Below are positions 1 to 13,388 of a DNA stretch of 64,000 bases, one piece after another. The stretch lies in assembly GCF_000426525.1 (NCBI RefSeq), contig NZ_AUFN01000013.1, positions 186,001 through 250,000 on the forward strand, in the 5' to 3' direction. The notes beneath the pieces were generated by a model. The model had not been told where the DNA came from. It saw nothing but the letters and a program-made list of their open reading frames with translations, and did not search any database. This DNA comes from Nocardioides alkalitolerans DSM 16699 (GTDB lineage: Bacteria > Actinomycetota > Actinomycetes > Propionibacteriales > Nocardioidaceae). The position numbers and the translations under genes are program-made. Position 1 is the first letter of the stretch. Each line of letters opens with the position of its first letter.

Positions 1-1
1 G

Positions 2-1078
2 CTGGTCTCCGAGTCCTTCTACCCCGCCACCGACGGCACGACCACCACCGTCCGCAACGTGCTCGACCGCCTGGTCGACCGCGGCCACACCGTCCGGCTG
101 CTCGCCCCCGGGCCCGGCCTCACGTCGTACCGCGGCGTGGAGATCGTGCGGATCCGCCCGCTCGACAAGCCCGGCCGCCAGGTGCACGCCGCCCTCGCCG
201 GGTTCGCGCCCGACCTCGTGCACGTCACCTCCTCGGTCGCGTTCGGACCGACGATCGGGCGCAAGGCCCTCAAGCACGCCCGGCGGCTCGACGTGCCGAC
301 GCTCGTCGTGCAGCAGACCCCGGTCAACGAGCTGAGCGCCGCGCTGTGGCAGTCGAAGGTCGCCGACCGCGCCGACCGGGTGCTCGTCACCGCCCGGTGG
401 ATGGGCGCCCGCCTGGACGAGCTCGGCGTCGCCACCGAGCTGTGGACCCCGGGCGTGGACACCGCCGCCTTTTCCCCCGCCCTGCGCGACACCTGGCTGC
501 ACGACAAGTGGGCCCGCAGCCGCGCGCGCGGCGGGCCGCAGGTGGTGGTCGGCTACGTCGGCGCCCTGGAGAAGGAGCACGGCGTACGACGCCTGCCCGA
601 GGTCGCACAGGTCCCCGGCGTCCGGCTCGTCGTGGTCGGCCAGGGCTCCCAGCACGACTGGCTCGCCCACCGCGTCGGCGGCGCCAAGCTCGCCGGGCCG
701 CTCGCCGCCGGTGACCTCACGACCGCGATGGCCTCCCTCGACGTGCTCGTGCACCCGGGCGAGCACCTCACCTGCGCCCACGCGCTGCGCGAGGCCGCCG
801 CGTCCGGCGTACCGGTCGTCGCCGCCCGCACGGGAGGAGCCCGCGACGTGGTCGCGCACCTCGAGTCGGGCCTGCTGTTCGACCCCGCGCGGCCCGGCGA
901 GCTGGGGCGCGCCGTCACCGCGGTCGCCCGCGACCGCCACCGGGGCCTGCTGGGCGCCCACGGACGGGTCGCGGCGGCCGGACGCTCGTGGCGCGACGCC
1001 GTCGACGAGCTGGTCGACGAGCACTACGCCGCCGTCACCGGCAGCCGCCCGGCCCCGGCCCTGGCCACCGCCGTCTGA
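2..1078 (+). CDS. GT-B glycosyltransferase (family 4-like), 5' end outside window
   Basis: The reading frame is open from base 2 without a start codon, so the N-terminus lies outside the window. The visible start (VSESFYPATDGTTTTVRNVL) is the N-terminal Rossmann region of GT4-type transferases, with the glycine-rich loop region just before it missing. The C-terminal half has VVVGQGSQHDWL, then HPGEHLTCAHALREAAASG followed by PVVAARTGGARDVV, which is the nucleotide-sugar binding region with the E-x7-E-like segment. Actinobacterial relatives include PimB/MgtA-type mannosyltransferases acting on lipid acceptors in the cytoplasm. The exact donor and acceptor cannot be read from sequence. It ends 150 bp before sdhC and its end overlaps the likely upstream part of the sdh promoter region. 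Confidence 0.85.
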   Translation: MVSESFYPATDGTTTTVRNVLDRLVDRGHTVRLLAPGPGLTSYRGVEIVRIRPLDKPGRQVHAALAGFAPDLVHVTSSVAFGPTIGRKALKHARRLDVPTLVVQQTPVNELSAALWQSKVADRADRVLVTARWMGARLDELGVATELWTPGVDTAAFSPALRDTWLHDKWARSRARGGPQVVVGYVGALEKEHGVRRLPEVAQVPGVRLVVVGQGSQHDWLAHRVGGAKLAGPLAAGDLTTAMASLDVLVHPGEHLTCAHALREAAASGVPVVAARTGGARDVVAHLESGLLFDPARPGELGRAVTAVARDRHRGLLGAHGRVAAAGRSWRDAVDELVDEHYAAVTGSRPAPALATAV

Positions 1079-1084
1079 CCACCC

Positions 1085-1109
1085 TTAGACTGAGGACAGC
1101 CTTACCTCA
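1085..1109 (+). promoter_or_regulatory. Candidate distal sdh promoter with DtxR/IdeR-like iron box
   Basis: A -10-like TAGACT (1086-1091) is followed by TGAGGACAGCCTTACCTCA (1091-1109), an inverted repeat with 5-bp perfect outer arms. It matches 14 of 19 positions of the known iron-box consensus TTAGGTTAGSCTAACCTAA. The box would cover the transcription start, a repressor position. The regulator gene is not in the window, so this is inferred from the motif only. Confidence 0.45.
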
Positions 1110-1164
1110 CCCTGAGAACGCGATGAGGCCTGCCTGGATCCGTACCGGTCGGTAACCGGGCATT

Positions 1165-1221
1165 TGTCACATTCGGTGAGGCCCACCTTTGTTACAGGCA
1201 GTGACACCGCAGGAGTAACGT
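1165..1221 (+). promoter_or_regulatory. Proximal leaderless promoter and operator-like repeats for sdhC
   Basis: TAACGT at 1216-1221 lies 7 nt before the GTG start of sdhC, with TTACAG at 1192-1197 as a plausible -35 (18-nt spacer). This is the leaderless spacing seen at many genes here. Just upstream is TCAC-N5-GTGA (1167-1179), a short palindrome of unknown use. An AGGAG at 1211-1215 is too far from the start to be a good ribosome binding site. Confidence 0.4.
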
Positions 1222-1228
1222 CCGGCTC

Positions 1229-1939
1229 GTGGCAACCCCGACCCTCGTCTCTCCCAGCCGGTCGACACGCTCGACCATTGCCCTGAAGCTGGTGATGGCC
1301 GTCAGCGGCCTCCTCTTCATCGCGTTCACGCTGGTGCACATGTACGGCAACCTCAAGGCCTTCTCCGGACAGGAGAAGTTCAACGACTACGCGCACCACC
1401 TGCGCGAGTTCGGCGAGCCGATCCTCCCCTACGAGGGATTCCTGTGGATCACGCGCGTCGGCCTCCTGGTCGCGCTCGTCGCCCATGTCACCTCCGCCGT
1501 GATCCTCGCGCGCCGCGCCTCCCGGGCCCGGACGACGAAGTACCAGTACAAGAAGAACAAGCACTCGGCCCTCTCCTCGCGCACCATGCGCTGGGGCGGC
1601 GCGGCCCTGCTGCTGTTCATCATCTGGCACCTCGTGAACTTCTCGTTCGGCAAGGTGAACCCGCAGACCGGTGAGACCGGCGCCGCGGCAGGTGACCCGT
1701 ACACCCTCATGGTCGACACGTTCGACGTGTGGTGGATGACGGTCATCTACCTCGTCGCGATGCTCGCCCTCGGCTTCCACCTGCACCACGGCACGTGGAG
1801 CGCGACGCAGACCCTCGGCTACACGAACACCGCCACCTCGCGCCAGCGCGCGAAGCAGGCGGGCTGGCTGCTGGCCATCGTGATCGCCGGCGGCTTCTCG
1901 CTCGTGCCCCTGTCCGTGATGTTCGGCATCATCGAGTAA
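1229..1939 (+). CDS. sdhC: Succinate dehydrogenase cytochrome b subunit (SdhC, b558 family)
   Basis: This is the membrane anchor of complex II, carrying heme b and passing electrons from the SdhB iron-sulfur clusters to menaquinone. The 236-aa product has five hydrophobic segments, starting with [20 protein letters not shown], and conserved histidines in or next to helices ([27 protein letters not shown]). This fits the single-polypeptide di-heme type-B anchor of the Bacillus/actinobacterial family. It is first in the sdhCAB operon, 13 bp before sdhA. The GTG start at 1229 is favoured because it follows a leaderless -10 box and starts the family-like N-terminus [13 protein letters not shown]. 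Confidence 0.95.
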   Translation: MATPTLVSPSRSTRSTIALKLVMAVSGLLFIAFTLVHMYGNLKAFSGQEKFNDYAHHLREFGEPILPYEGFLWITRVGLLVALVAHVTSAVILARRASRARTTKYQYKKNKHSALSSRTMRWGGAALLLFIIWHLVNFSFGKVNPQTGETGAAAGDPYTLMVDTFDVWWMTVIYLVAMLALGFHLHHGTWSATQTLGYTNTATSRQRAKQAGWLLAIVIAGGFSLVPLSVMFGIIE

Positions 1940-1952
1940 GGACTCCACACCG

Positions 1953-3973
<2,021 letters not shown>

Positions 3974-3977
<4 letters not shown>

Positions 3978-4717
3978 AGCTCACCCTGAAGATCTGGCGC
4001 CAGGCCACCACCGACGCCACCGGTGCGATGCACACCTACCAGCTCGACGGCGTCTCCGAGGACATGAGCTTCCTCGAGATGCTCGACGTGCTCAACGAGC
4101 AGCTGAACGCCTCCGACGAGGAGCCGATCGCCTTCGACTCCGACTGTCGCGAGGGCATCTGCGGCATGTGCGGCCTGATGATCAACGGCCAGGCGCACGG
4201 GCCCGAGGTCACCACCACGTGCCAGCTGCACATGCGCTCGTTCAAGGACGGCGACGAGATCACCATCGAGCCGTGGCGCGCCGACGCGTTCCCCGTGCTC
4301 AAGGACCTCTGCGTCGACCGCTCGGCGCTCGACCGCATGATCCAGTCCGGCGGCTACATCTCCGCCAACACCGGGTCGGCGCCCGACGCCCACGCGGCGC
4401 CGGTGGAGAAGAAGAAGGCCGACCGCGCCTTCGACGTCGCCACCTGCATCGGCTGCGGCGCCTGCGTCGCGGCGTGCCCCAACGGCTCGGCCTCGCTCTT
4501 CCTGGGTGCGAAGATCACCCACCTGGGCGAGCTGCCCCAGGGCCAGCCGGAGCGCTGGGACCGGGTCATCGGCATGGTGAGCCAGCACGACCACGACGGC
4601 TTCGGCGGGTGCACCAACATCGGCGAGTGCGCCTCGGCGTGCCCGAAGGAGATCCCGCTCGACGTCATCAGCCAGCTCAACAAGGACCTGCGCACCGCCA
4701 TGGTCAAGGGTCGCTGA
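3974..4717 (+). CDS. sdhB: Succinate dehydrogenase iron-sulfur subunit
   Basis: This 247-aa electron-transfer subunit of complex II starts at the GTG that overlaps the sdhA stop (GTGA). The N-terminal plant-type ferredoxin domain carries [17 protein letters not shown] plus a later TTC, giving cysteines 58, 63, 66 and 83 for the [2Fe-2S] cluster. The C-terminal domain has [14 protein letters not shown] and [14 protein letters not shown], which bind the [4Fe-4S] and [3Fe-4S] clusters. The longer reading frame upstream (from 3761) is only the shadow of sdhA. The operon ends here, followed by a phased GGTCAC array and a strong hairpin terminator. Confidence 0.97.
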
Positions 4718-4729
4718 CCCCGCCCACCA

Positions 4730-4773
4730 GGTCACGCGCCGGTCACCGACCGGTCACGAGACGGTCACGGCCC
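4730..4773. repeat. Four-copy 11-bp phased repeat (GGTCACNNNNC) after sdhB
   Basis: GGTCAC starts at 4730, 4741, 4752 and 4763, exactly 11 bp apart, with a C at the end of each unit. The last copy runs into the left arm of the sdh terminator. Eleven bp is about one helical turn, so the copies face the same side of the DNA. A related array lies at 44787. Function unknown. Confidence 0.6.
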
Positions 4774-4799
4774 GGCTCCCCGCGAGGGAGCCGGGCCGT
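4767..4799 (+). terminator. sdh operon terminator hairpin
   Basis: ACGGCCCGGCTCC (4767-4779) pairs perfectly with GGAGCCGGGCCGT (4787-4799) around a short loop. There is no long T tract, as is usual in this GC-rich group. The same stem sequence is reused after the cold-shock gene at 5242. Confidence 0.8.
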
Positions 4800-4837
4800 T
4801 CGTCGTCCCGGTGGTGTGCGGCCCGCCCGAACCCTGG

Positions 4838-5005
4838 TAGTGTCGAACGAGTTGGGGAGGATGCCGTTTCCTCTCGGAACCCGTTGGGGTTCCGATTCAT
4901 TTGGTTTCTTGGTCTTCGGTTCGCTGGACATCAGGTAGCACGCAGATGTCTTCAGCCGGTGGCGACCATGTTGGTCACCGCCCAGCACGATCGAAGGAGA
5001 AACAC
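4838..5005 (+). promoter_or_regulatory. Promoter and long structured 5' leader of the cold-shock gene
   Basis: A -10-like TAGTGT (4838-4843) precedes a leader of about 155 nt that is less GC-rich than its surroundings. It holds a perfect 9-bp hairpin (TCGGAACCC 4874-4882 with GGGTTCCGA 4887-4895). A second stem near the start codon pairs GGTGGCGACC (4958-4967) with GGTCACCGCC (4973-4982), allowing two G-U pairs. GAAGGAGA (4993-5000) is the ribosome binding site. Long structured leaders are typical of temperature-responsive csp mRNAs; a role here is inferred. Confidence 0.6.
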
Positions 5006-5209
5006 ATGACTCAGGGCACCGTGAAGTGGTTCAACGACGACAAGGGCTTCGGCTTCATCGCGCAGGACGGTGGCGGCGCTGACGTCTTCGTTCACCACAC
5101 GGCGATCTCCGGCACGGGCTTCAAGTCCCTCGCCGACGACCAGCGCGTCGAGTTCGAGGTCACCCAGGGCCCCAAGGGCCCGCAGGCCGAGAACGTCCGC
5201 AAGGTCTGA
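5006..5209 (+). CDS. cspA: Cold-shock protein, CspA family
   Basis: The product is a 67-aa single cold-shock domain that binds single-stranded RNA/DNA in the cytoplasm and is expected to act as an RNA chaperone. It starts [20 protein letters not shown] and carries both RNA-binding motifs, KGFGFI (RNP1) and VFVHHTAI (RNP2). The start is the ATG 5 nt after GAAGGAGA, which gives the family's normal length; the longer upstream frame is leader RNA. The gene stands alone between two copies of the same terminator hairpin. Whether it is cold-induced or constitutive cannot be told from the protein. Confidence 0.96.
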   Translation: MTQGTVKWFNDDKGFGFIAQDGGGADVFVHHTAISGTGFKSLADDQRVEFEVTQGPKGPQAENVRKV

Positions 5210-5241
5210 TCTCTCGCAGTCCCCTCGGGGCGTGCACCACG

Positions 5242-5275
5242 AACGGCCCGGCTCCCGCGAGGGAGCCGGGCCGTT
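5242..5275 (+). terminator. cspA terminator hairpin
   Basis: AACGGCCCGGCTCCC (5242-5256) pairs with GGGAGCCGGGCCGTT (5261-5275) over a GCGA loop, a 15-bp perfect stem. It nearly duplicates the terminator after sdhB. Confidence 0.85.
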
Positions 5276-5308
5276 TCGTCGTTCCGGGGCCGGGAGAGCC
5301 GGGCCGGG

Positions 5309-5551
5309 TCAGGCGGCGACGGGGCGGTCGGCCCGCGTGGCCCGGAAGGCCTTGAGGCCGAGCCGGGCCAGGACGGCGGCGATCGCGAAGTTGCCGACGA
5401 TCAGCAGGACGTGGGCCACCCAGTAGCCGGTGGGCCGCTCCTCCCCCGCCTGGTAGGTCTCCAGCAGGTTCTTCGCGAAGTTGCCGAAGGTGACGACGTT
5501 CCAGACGGCGACACCCAGCAGCAGGACGGCGTGCTTGCGCTCGAACCTCAC
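5309..5551 (-). CDS. SCO4848-type small membrane protein
   Basis: The 80-aa protein has two hydrophobic segments (AVLLLGVAVWNVVTFGNF and VAHVLLIVGNFAIAAVLARLG) and resembles the actinobacterial family named after Streptomyces SCO4848. No biochemical role is known to me. It lies 10 bp downstream of the yihY-type gene on the same strand, the neighbourhood in which this family is usually found, so a shared membrane function is possible. The family assignment rests on recalled sequence pattern and context. Confidence 0.75.
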   Translation of the reverse strand: MRFERKHAVLLLGVAVWNVVTFGNFAKNLLETYQAGEERPTGYWVAHVLLIVGNFAIAAVLARLGLKAFRATRADRPVAA

Positions 5552-5561
5552 GGGGCTCTCC

Positions 5562-6614
5562 TCACTTCCGGGCGCTGCGCAGCAGCGCCAGCAGGGCCAG
5601 GACGGTGGCCGAACCGAAGGCGAACGACCGGGCGGCGACCTGGTTGGTGGTCAGGTCGACCTCCCCCGGCTTGTCGAGGTCGACCCGCAGGCCGGCGAGC
5701 CGGGCCTCCTCGCGCGCGGCCGCGCCCTCGCGGATCAGGCGGGCGGACGTCGACGTGTGGGCCCACGCGGCGGCGTACATGATGACGCGCGAGAAGTAGT
5801 TGATCCAGACCACGAGGATCAGCGCGATCCCGAAGGCCTGGAAGGCCGGCTGCCCGCGCGTCGAGCCGAGCAGGAGCCCGGCGACCTGCTTCAGCAGCTC
5901 GAAGCCGACGGCGCCGAGCAGGGCGCCCTTCCAGAGGTCGACCCGCGGGATCTCGGGCCGGGCGAGCAGCCGGAAGATCGCGGCGAAGAGCAGCGAGCTG
6001 GCAGCGATGCCGACGAGGACGGTGAGGATGCGCAGCACCCACGCCAGCTCGTCGCCGAGCCCTACGAGGTCCAGGACCTCGCCGGAGAAGCCGTTGAGAC
6101 CGCTGGAGACGGCGACGCTGAACAGGAGGACGCCACCGATGCAGACGAGGGCGGTGAGGTCGCGCAGCTTGCCCTTCACGAAGTTGGGCTGCTCGTCCTG
6201 GCCCTCCTCGAACACGACCTGGAGGGACTCGCGGAGGCCGGAGAGCCAGCCCAGGCCGGAGTAGAGCACACCGACGAGGCCGATGAGCCCCGCCGCCGCG
6301 GCGGCGTCCTCGAAGTCGGAGAGCGCGATCTGGCCCTCGTCGTCGCCGATCATGCCCGGGAAGACGCTCGTGATGGCGCTGACGAGGTCGCCCTCGGCCT
6401 GCGGGTAGAGGCGCGCGACCCAGCCGACCACGAAGAACGCGAGGGCCAGCAGCGGGAAGAACGAGAGGAACCCGAAGTAGGTCACCGCGCCCGCCTGGGT
6501 GTTGCCCTTCACGGCGCCGTAGTGCTGCACCATCCGGACCGTGTGGTCGAGCCAGGGCCGCGCCGTGCGCTGCTCCTCGAGCCCGACCTTGAGGCGCTCC
6601 ACGAGACTCGCCAC
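5562..6614 (-). CDS. YihY/BrkB family inner-membrane protein
   Basis: This 350-aa protein has about six predicted transmembrane helices and the family signatures GAVTYFGFLSFFPLLALAFF near the N-terminus and GLGWLSGLRESLQVVF in the middle. The family was once called ribonuclease BN, but that activity belongs to another gene; BrkB in Bordetella contributes to serum resistance. Its transport or envelope role is unresolved. It begins 1 bp after the stop codon of the 2'-5' RNA ligase-like gene and is followed by the SCO4848-type gene, so these probably form one transcript. Confidence 0.9.
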   Translation of the reverse strand: MASLVERLKVGLEEQRTARPWLDHTVRMVQHYGAVKGNTQAGAVTYFGFLSFFPLLALAFFVVGWVARLYPQAEGDLVSAITSVFPGMIGDDEGQIALSDFEDAAAAAGLIGLVGVLYSGLGWLSGLRESLQVVFEEGQDEQPNFVKGKLRDLTALVCIGGVLLFSVAVSSGLNGFSGEVLDLVGLGDELAWVLRILTVLVGIAASSLLFAAIFRLLARPEIPRVDLWKGALLGAVGFELLKQVAGLLLGSTRGQPAFQAFGIALILVVWINYFSRVIMYAAAWAHTSTSARLIREGAAAREEARLAGLRVDLDKPGEVDLTTNQVAARSFAFGSATVLALLALLRSARK

Positions 6615-6615
6615 G

Positions 6616-7137
6616 TCAGCCTTCCGTCGCCTGGAGCGCGAAGTCGTCCGTACGGCGCCAGCCGTCGGCGGCGTCGTGCACGTAGAGGTGGAACATCGTC
6701 ACGTCGAAGACCGCCTCGAAGCTCGCCAGCTCCTCGAAGGCCCGCTCCATCGCCGCCTCGTCCAGGTGGTGGGCGACGGTGACGTGCGGGTGGTACGGGA
6801 AGTCGAGCGCCTGGTCGAGGGGTCCCTCGCGCAGGTGCTCGGCGAGCTGCTCGGTCTCGCCGATGCCCTCGGCCACGGTCACGAAGACCACGGGCGACAC
6901 CGGCCGGAACGTGCCCGTGCCCCGCAGGTGCAGCCGGAAGCCCGCGTGCTTGGTCGCCACCCGCTCGAGGTGCTCCCGCACGGCGGTGAGGCCGTCGGCG
7001 ACCACCTCCGTCGGCGGGACCAGCGTGACGTGCGTGGGGATGAGGTCGGCCGTGGCGTCGCCGAGCGCGCGCCGGTAGTCCTGGAGCTGCGTGCCCCAGG
7101 GCTCCGGGATGGCGAGGGCGACACCGATCGTGGGCAC
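6616..7137 (-). CDS. 2'-5' RNA ligase / phosphodiesterase family protein
   Basis: The 173-aa protein belongs to the 2H phosphoesterase superfamily and has both catalytic motifs: HVTLVPPTEV (about residue 37) and HPHVTVAHHL (about residue 120). Family members (ThpR/LigT) act on 2',5' or cyclic phosphodiester bonds in RNA; the substrate here is unknown. The GTG start at 7137 is supported by a leaderless promoter: TAGGGT on the minus strand (7150-7145) ends 7 nt before it. That -10 box contains the TAG stop codon of trpS. The gene is followed directly by the yihY-type gene. Confidence 0.88.
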   Translation of the reverse strand: MPTIGVALAIPEPWGTQLQDYRRALGDATADLIPTHVTLVPPTEVVADGLTAVREHLERVATKHAGFRLHLRGTGTFRPVSPVVFVTVAEGIGETEQLAEHLREGPLDQALDFPYHPHVTVAHHLDEAAMERAFEELASFEAVFDVTMFHLYVHDAADGWRRTDDFALQATEG

Positions 7138-7147
7138 GGGCTCGACC

Positions 7148-8215
7148 CTAACGGAGAGGCGCGACGAAGCCGACGCGCTCGTAGACGTCGGCGAGCGTGC
7201 GGTCGGCGACCTCGCGGGCGCGCTCCGCGCCCGAGGCCAGGATCTCGTCGAGGGCGGGACGGTCCTCCAGCAGGGCGAGCGTGCGCTCGCGCAGCGGGGT
7301 CACGAACTCGACGACGACGTCGGCCAGGTCGCCCTTGAGGTCGCCGTACCCCCGGCCCTGGTAGTCCGCGGCGATCTCGTCGGGGCCGCGCCCGGTGAGC
7401 GCGGCGAAGATCGCCAGCAGGTTCGAGACGCCCGGCTTGTTCTCCGGGTCGAACGCGACGACGGCCTCGGAGTCGGTGACCGCCGAGCGGATCTTCTTCG
7501 CGCTCACCTTGGGGTCGTCGAGCAGGTCGATGATGCCCGCCGGCGAGGAGGCCGACTTGCTCATCTTCGCCGTCGGGTTCTGCAGGTCGTAGATCTTCGC
7601 CGTCTCGCGCAGGATGTAGGGCTCCGGCAGGCGGAACGTCTTCTTGTAGCGGGTGTTGAACCGGTGGGCCAGGTCGCGGGTCAGCTCCAGGTGCTGGCGC
7701 TGGTCCTCCCCCACCGGCACGTACGCCGGGCGGTAGAGCAGGATGTCGGCCGCCTGCAGGATCGGGTAGGTGAAGAGGCCGACGCTCGCCGCGCCCTCGC
7801 CGCCCTTGGCGGACTTGTCCTTGAACTGCGTCATGCGCCGGGCCTCGCCGAACGCGGTGATGCTGTTGAGCACCCACGCCAGCTGGGCGTGGGCCGGCAC
7901 GTGGGACTGCACGAAGAGGGCGGACCGCTCGGGGTCGACGCCCATGGCCACCAGCTGGGCCGCGGAGCGGTAGGTGCGTTCCCGCAGCAGCTTCGCGTCG
8001 TGCTCGACCGTGATCGCGTGCAGGTCGACCACCATGTAGAACGGCTGGTGGTCCTCCTGCAGGCTCACCCACTGGCGCAGCGCACCGAGGTAGTTGCCGA
8101 AGTGGAACGAGTCCGCCGTGGGCTGGATGCCCGAGAGCACCCGCGGCTTCGCCGCCGTACCGCCCGCCGCACTCGCCGTCACGCCCGTCTCCTGGGTTCC
8201 CTGAGCCGCCGACAT
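7148..8215 (-). CDS. trpS: Tryptophan--tRNA ligase
   Basis: This class Ic aminoacyl-tRNA synthetase charges tRNA(Trp) in the cytoplasm. The HIGH-like signature appears as [13 protein letters not shown] and the KMSKS signature as [13 protein letters not shown]. The reading frame extends to 8254, but the ATG at 8215 (MSAAQGTQ) is preferred because CAGAAT lies about 8 nt upstream, the leaderless spacing of this genome. The product is then 355 aa, normal for the family with a short disordered N-terminus. The stop codon TAG doubles as the first bases of the -10 box of the next gene. Confidence 0.96.
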   Translation of the reverse strand: MSAAQGTQETGVTASAAGGTAAKPRVLSGIQPTADSFHFGNYLGALRQWVSLQEDHQPFYMVVDLHAITVEHDAKLLRERTYRSAAQLVAMGVDPERSALFVQSHVPAHAQLAWVLNSITAFGEARRMTQFKDKSAKGGEGAASVGLFTYPILQAADILLYRPAYVPVGEDQRQHLELTRDLAHRFNTRYKKTFRLPEPYILRETAKIYDLQNPTAKMSKSASSPAGIIDLLDDPKVSAKKIRSAVTDSEAVVAFDPENKPGVSNLLAIFAALTGRGPDEIAADYQGRGYGDLKGDLADVVVEFVTPLRERTLALLEDRPALDEILASGAERAREVADRTLADVYERVGFVAPLR

Positions 8216-8228
8216 GCCGGGGATTCTG

Positions 8229-9521
8229 TCACCCGGTGACGGAGGAGCGGGCACCGGTCTCGGGGCGGGACGACGACGTACGGCGCTCCGCCCGGATCGA
8301 GACGACGAACAGCACGAGGCCGGCGAGGGCGAGGCCGGCGCCGACGAGGCTGGGCGCGCGGTAGCCGAGTCCCGCGTCGATGACGACGCCGCCCAGCAGG
8401 GCGCCGAGGCCGTTGGCGATGTTGAGCGCCGAGTGGTTGAGGGCCGCGCCGAGCATCTGGGCGTCGCCGGCCGCGTTCATCAACCGGATCTGCAGGTTGA
8501 TGGCGAGCACCGAGCCGAGCATGCCCATGAGGAAGACGAGCACGACGACCGCCGCGGCCACGCCGGCCAGGGGCACCACCAGGGTCAGCACGACCACGCT
8601 GGTCACGAACCCGCCGAGCACCGAACGCTCGATGTTCCAGTCGGCCAGCCGGCCCGCGATCCAGGCGCCGATGACGGAGCCGAGGCCGAACGAGAACAGG
8701 AAGAGCGGCACGGTCGCCTTCGCGAGGCCCGTCTCCTCCGTCACCAGGGGCGCGACGTAGCTGTACATCGCGAAGATGCCGCCGAACCCGATCATGCCGG
8801 TGGCGAAGGCGTAGAGCACGGCGGGCTTGCGCAGGGCGGAGAGCTCGCGCCGTACGGTCGCCGTCTTGTCGCCGGGCGTGTGGGGCACCGCGAGCATGAC
8901 CAGCACCGCGGTCACGACCGTCACGCCGAGCACGAACCAGTAGGCGCTGCGCCAGCCCATCGACTGCCCGAGCCACGTGCTCGCGGGCACGCCGCCGACG
9001 GTGCCGACCGACAGGCCGAGCATGACGCCGCCGATCGCGCGGCCCTGCTGGTCCGGGCGCACCAGCGACGCGGCGATGAGCGAGGCGACGCCGAAGTAGG
9101 CCCCGTGGGGCAGACCGGCGACGAAGCGGGCGATCATCACCTGGGTGTAGCCGTCCGCGACGGCCGTGAGGGCGCTGCCGAGGCCCAGGGCGAGCACCAG
9201 GCCGACGGCGAGCTCGCGCCGCGGGAGCTTGGCCGCGAGCGCGACGATCAGCGGCGCACCGACGACGACGCCCAGGGCGTACGCGGTGATGATGTGGCCG
9301 GTCGCCGGGATCGAGGCGCCGATGCCGTCGGCGATGTCGGGCAGGAGGCCCATCGTCACGAACTCGGTCGTGCCGATCGCGAACCCGCCCAGCGCGAGGG
9401 CGACGATCGCCAGGACGACTCCACGGCCGTCGGGACGCAGGCCCGTCGGCAGCGGCGTCGTGACCTCGCCCGACGGCCCACCCGGCTGGTGGTCGGCGGC
9501 GGCGGTCTCGGCGGTGCTCAC
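8229..9521 (-). CDS. MFS transporter, drug/sugar efflux type (AraJ/YdhC-like)
   Basis: The protein is about 430 aa with twelve predicted transmembrane helices. It shows the DHA1 motif near helix 1, [18 protein letters not shown], followed by the loop [20 protein letters not shown], which corresponds to MFS motif A. Relatives export drugs or sugars by proton antiport; the substrate cannot be inferred. GTG 9521 and GTG 9533 are both possible starts. The AGGAG ending at the 9533 codon favours 9521, though the spacing is long (11 nt). It is transcribed towards trpS; the gap between them is only 13 bp, so no separate terminator is visible. Confidence 0.88.
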   Translation of the reverse strand: MSTAETAAADHQPGGPSGEVTTPLPTGLRPDGRGVVLAIVALALGGFAIGTTEFVTMGLLPDIADGIGASIPATGHIITAYALGVVVGAPLIVALAAKLPRRELAVGLVLALGLGSALTAVADGYTQVMIARFVAGLPHGAYFGVASLIAASLVRPDQQGRAIGGVMLGLSVGTVGGVPASTWLGQSMGWRSAYWFVLGVTVVTAVLVMLAVPHTPGDKTATVRRELSALRKPAVLYAFATGMIGFGGIFAMYSYVAPLVTEETGLAKATVPLFLFSFGLGSVIGAWIAGRLADWNIERSVLGGFVTSVVVLTLVVPLAGVAAAVVVLVFLMGMLGSVLAINLQIRLMNAAGDAQMLGAALNHSALNIANGLGALLGGVVIDAGLGYRAPSLVGAGLALAGLVLFVVSIRAERRTSSSRPETGARSSVTG

Positions 9522-9613
9522 GGGGCTGGTCACTCCTGGCTTCAAGACGTCGTCGGCACGGGATGTTCCGGATGGGTGGATGAGGTGGGTCACGCGGGCG
9601 GGCGGGCGACCCG

Positions 9614-10042
9614 TCAGCAGACCTGGGTGAGGTCCTCCACCGCGGTGTCGAGGGCGGTCTCGGCCTCCGCGACGGCCTCCTGGTCGACGGCACCCTCGGC
9701 GCCGGCCCGGGCCTGCGCGACGAGGGTGTCGAGAGCGGCGCGGGCGTCGGCGACGTGCTGCCGGGTCTCGTCGGACAGCGACCCCTCGGCGGCCGCGAGG
9801 CCGTCGCGCAGGGCGGTCAGCTCCCGCTCGGCGGCGGCGGGGTCGGCCCCGATCTCGTCGGCCGCGCGACGCGCCTGCGTGGCGACGCCGTCGACGGCCT
9901 CCTGGGCGATCTGGCAGCCGGCGTCGGACGCGGCCTGGCTGACGCGCTCCTCGACCTCGGAGCAGCCCGTCAGCACGAGCAGGGCGCCGCTCAGCGCCAG
10001 GGCGGTGTGGGTGGTGGCACGCAGTCGTCTCACGCGTTCCAT
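9614..10042 (-). CDS. Small lipoprotein, alanine-rich, helical
   Basis: The 142-aa product begins with a lipoprotein signal: [19 protein letters not shown], then a hydrophobic stretch ending LVLTGC (lipobox, Cys about residue 27). The mature part is rich in Ala, Glu and Asp and predicted to be mostly helical, with heptad-like spacing ([19 protein letters not shown]), and it ends with a single Cys. I do not recognise a family. The ATG at 10042 or the adjacent one at 10045 may be used. It sits between the MFS gene and icd on the same strand, separated from icd by a terminator. Confidence 0.65.
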   Translation of the reverse strand: MERVRRLRATTHTALALSGALLVLTGCSEVEERVSQAASDAGCQIAQEAVDGVATQARRAADEIGADPAAAERELTALRDGLAAAEGSLSDETRQHVADARAALDTLVAQARAGAEGAVDQEAVAEAETALDTAVEDLTQVC

Positions 10043-10076
10043 CATCCGACCCGACCCCGGTGAGCACGAAAATGAC

Positions 10077-10114
10077 GACGGCCCCCTCGACCCGGTGGGG
10101 TCGAGGGGGCCGTC
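10077..10114 (-). terminator. icd terminator hairpin
   Basis: A perfect 17-bp stem (10077-10093 with 10098-10114, GACGGCCCCCTCGACCC on the plus strand) closes a 4-nt loop directly downstream of icd. Confidence 0.88.
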
Positions 10115-10152
10115 GGTGCCGGCGCCTCGGGGACGCAGCGACGTCAGACCGC

Positions 10153-13213
<3,061 letters not shown>

Positions 13214-13266
13214 GACCAGAGCATGCCAGGGCAGGTACGACGCTCGCCGTCGAGGTGCGGCGCTGC

Positions 13267-13318
13267 TAGCGTCGCAGGAGCCGGAAGCTGGTAACGCACG
13301 TCACGGTTACCGGTGACC
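13267..13318 (+). promoter_or_regulatory. mdh promoter with downstream palindrome
   Basis: TAGCGT at 13267-13272 resembles a -10 box. Downstream, GGTAAC (13290-13295) and GTTACC (13306-13311) form an inverted repeat with a 10-bp spacer. The right arm is also part of a GGTNACC-type double motif (13305-13318). The position just after the start of transcription suits a repressor. A GGTAACC also occurs upstream of sdhC (1151-1157). Confidence 0.4.
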
Positions 13319-13388
13319 GGCCGGCGGCCGCAGCCGCCGGAGCACCGACACCGTCGTCACGACCCACCTCGTCCCAAGGAGTGTCCCC

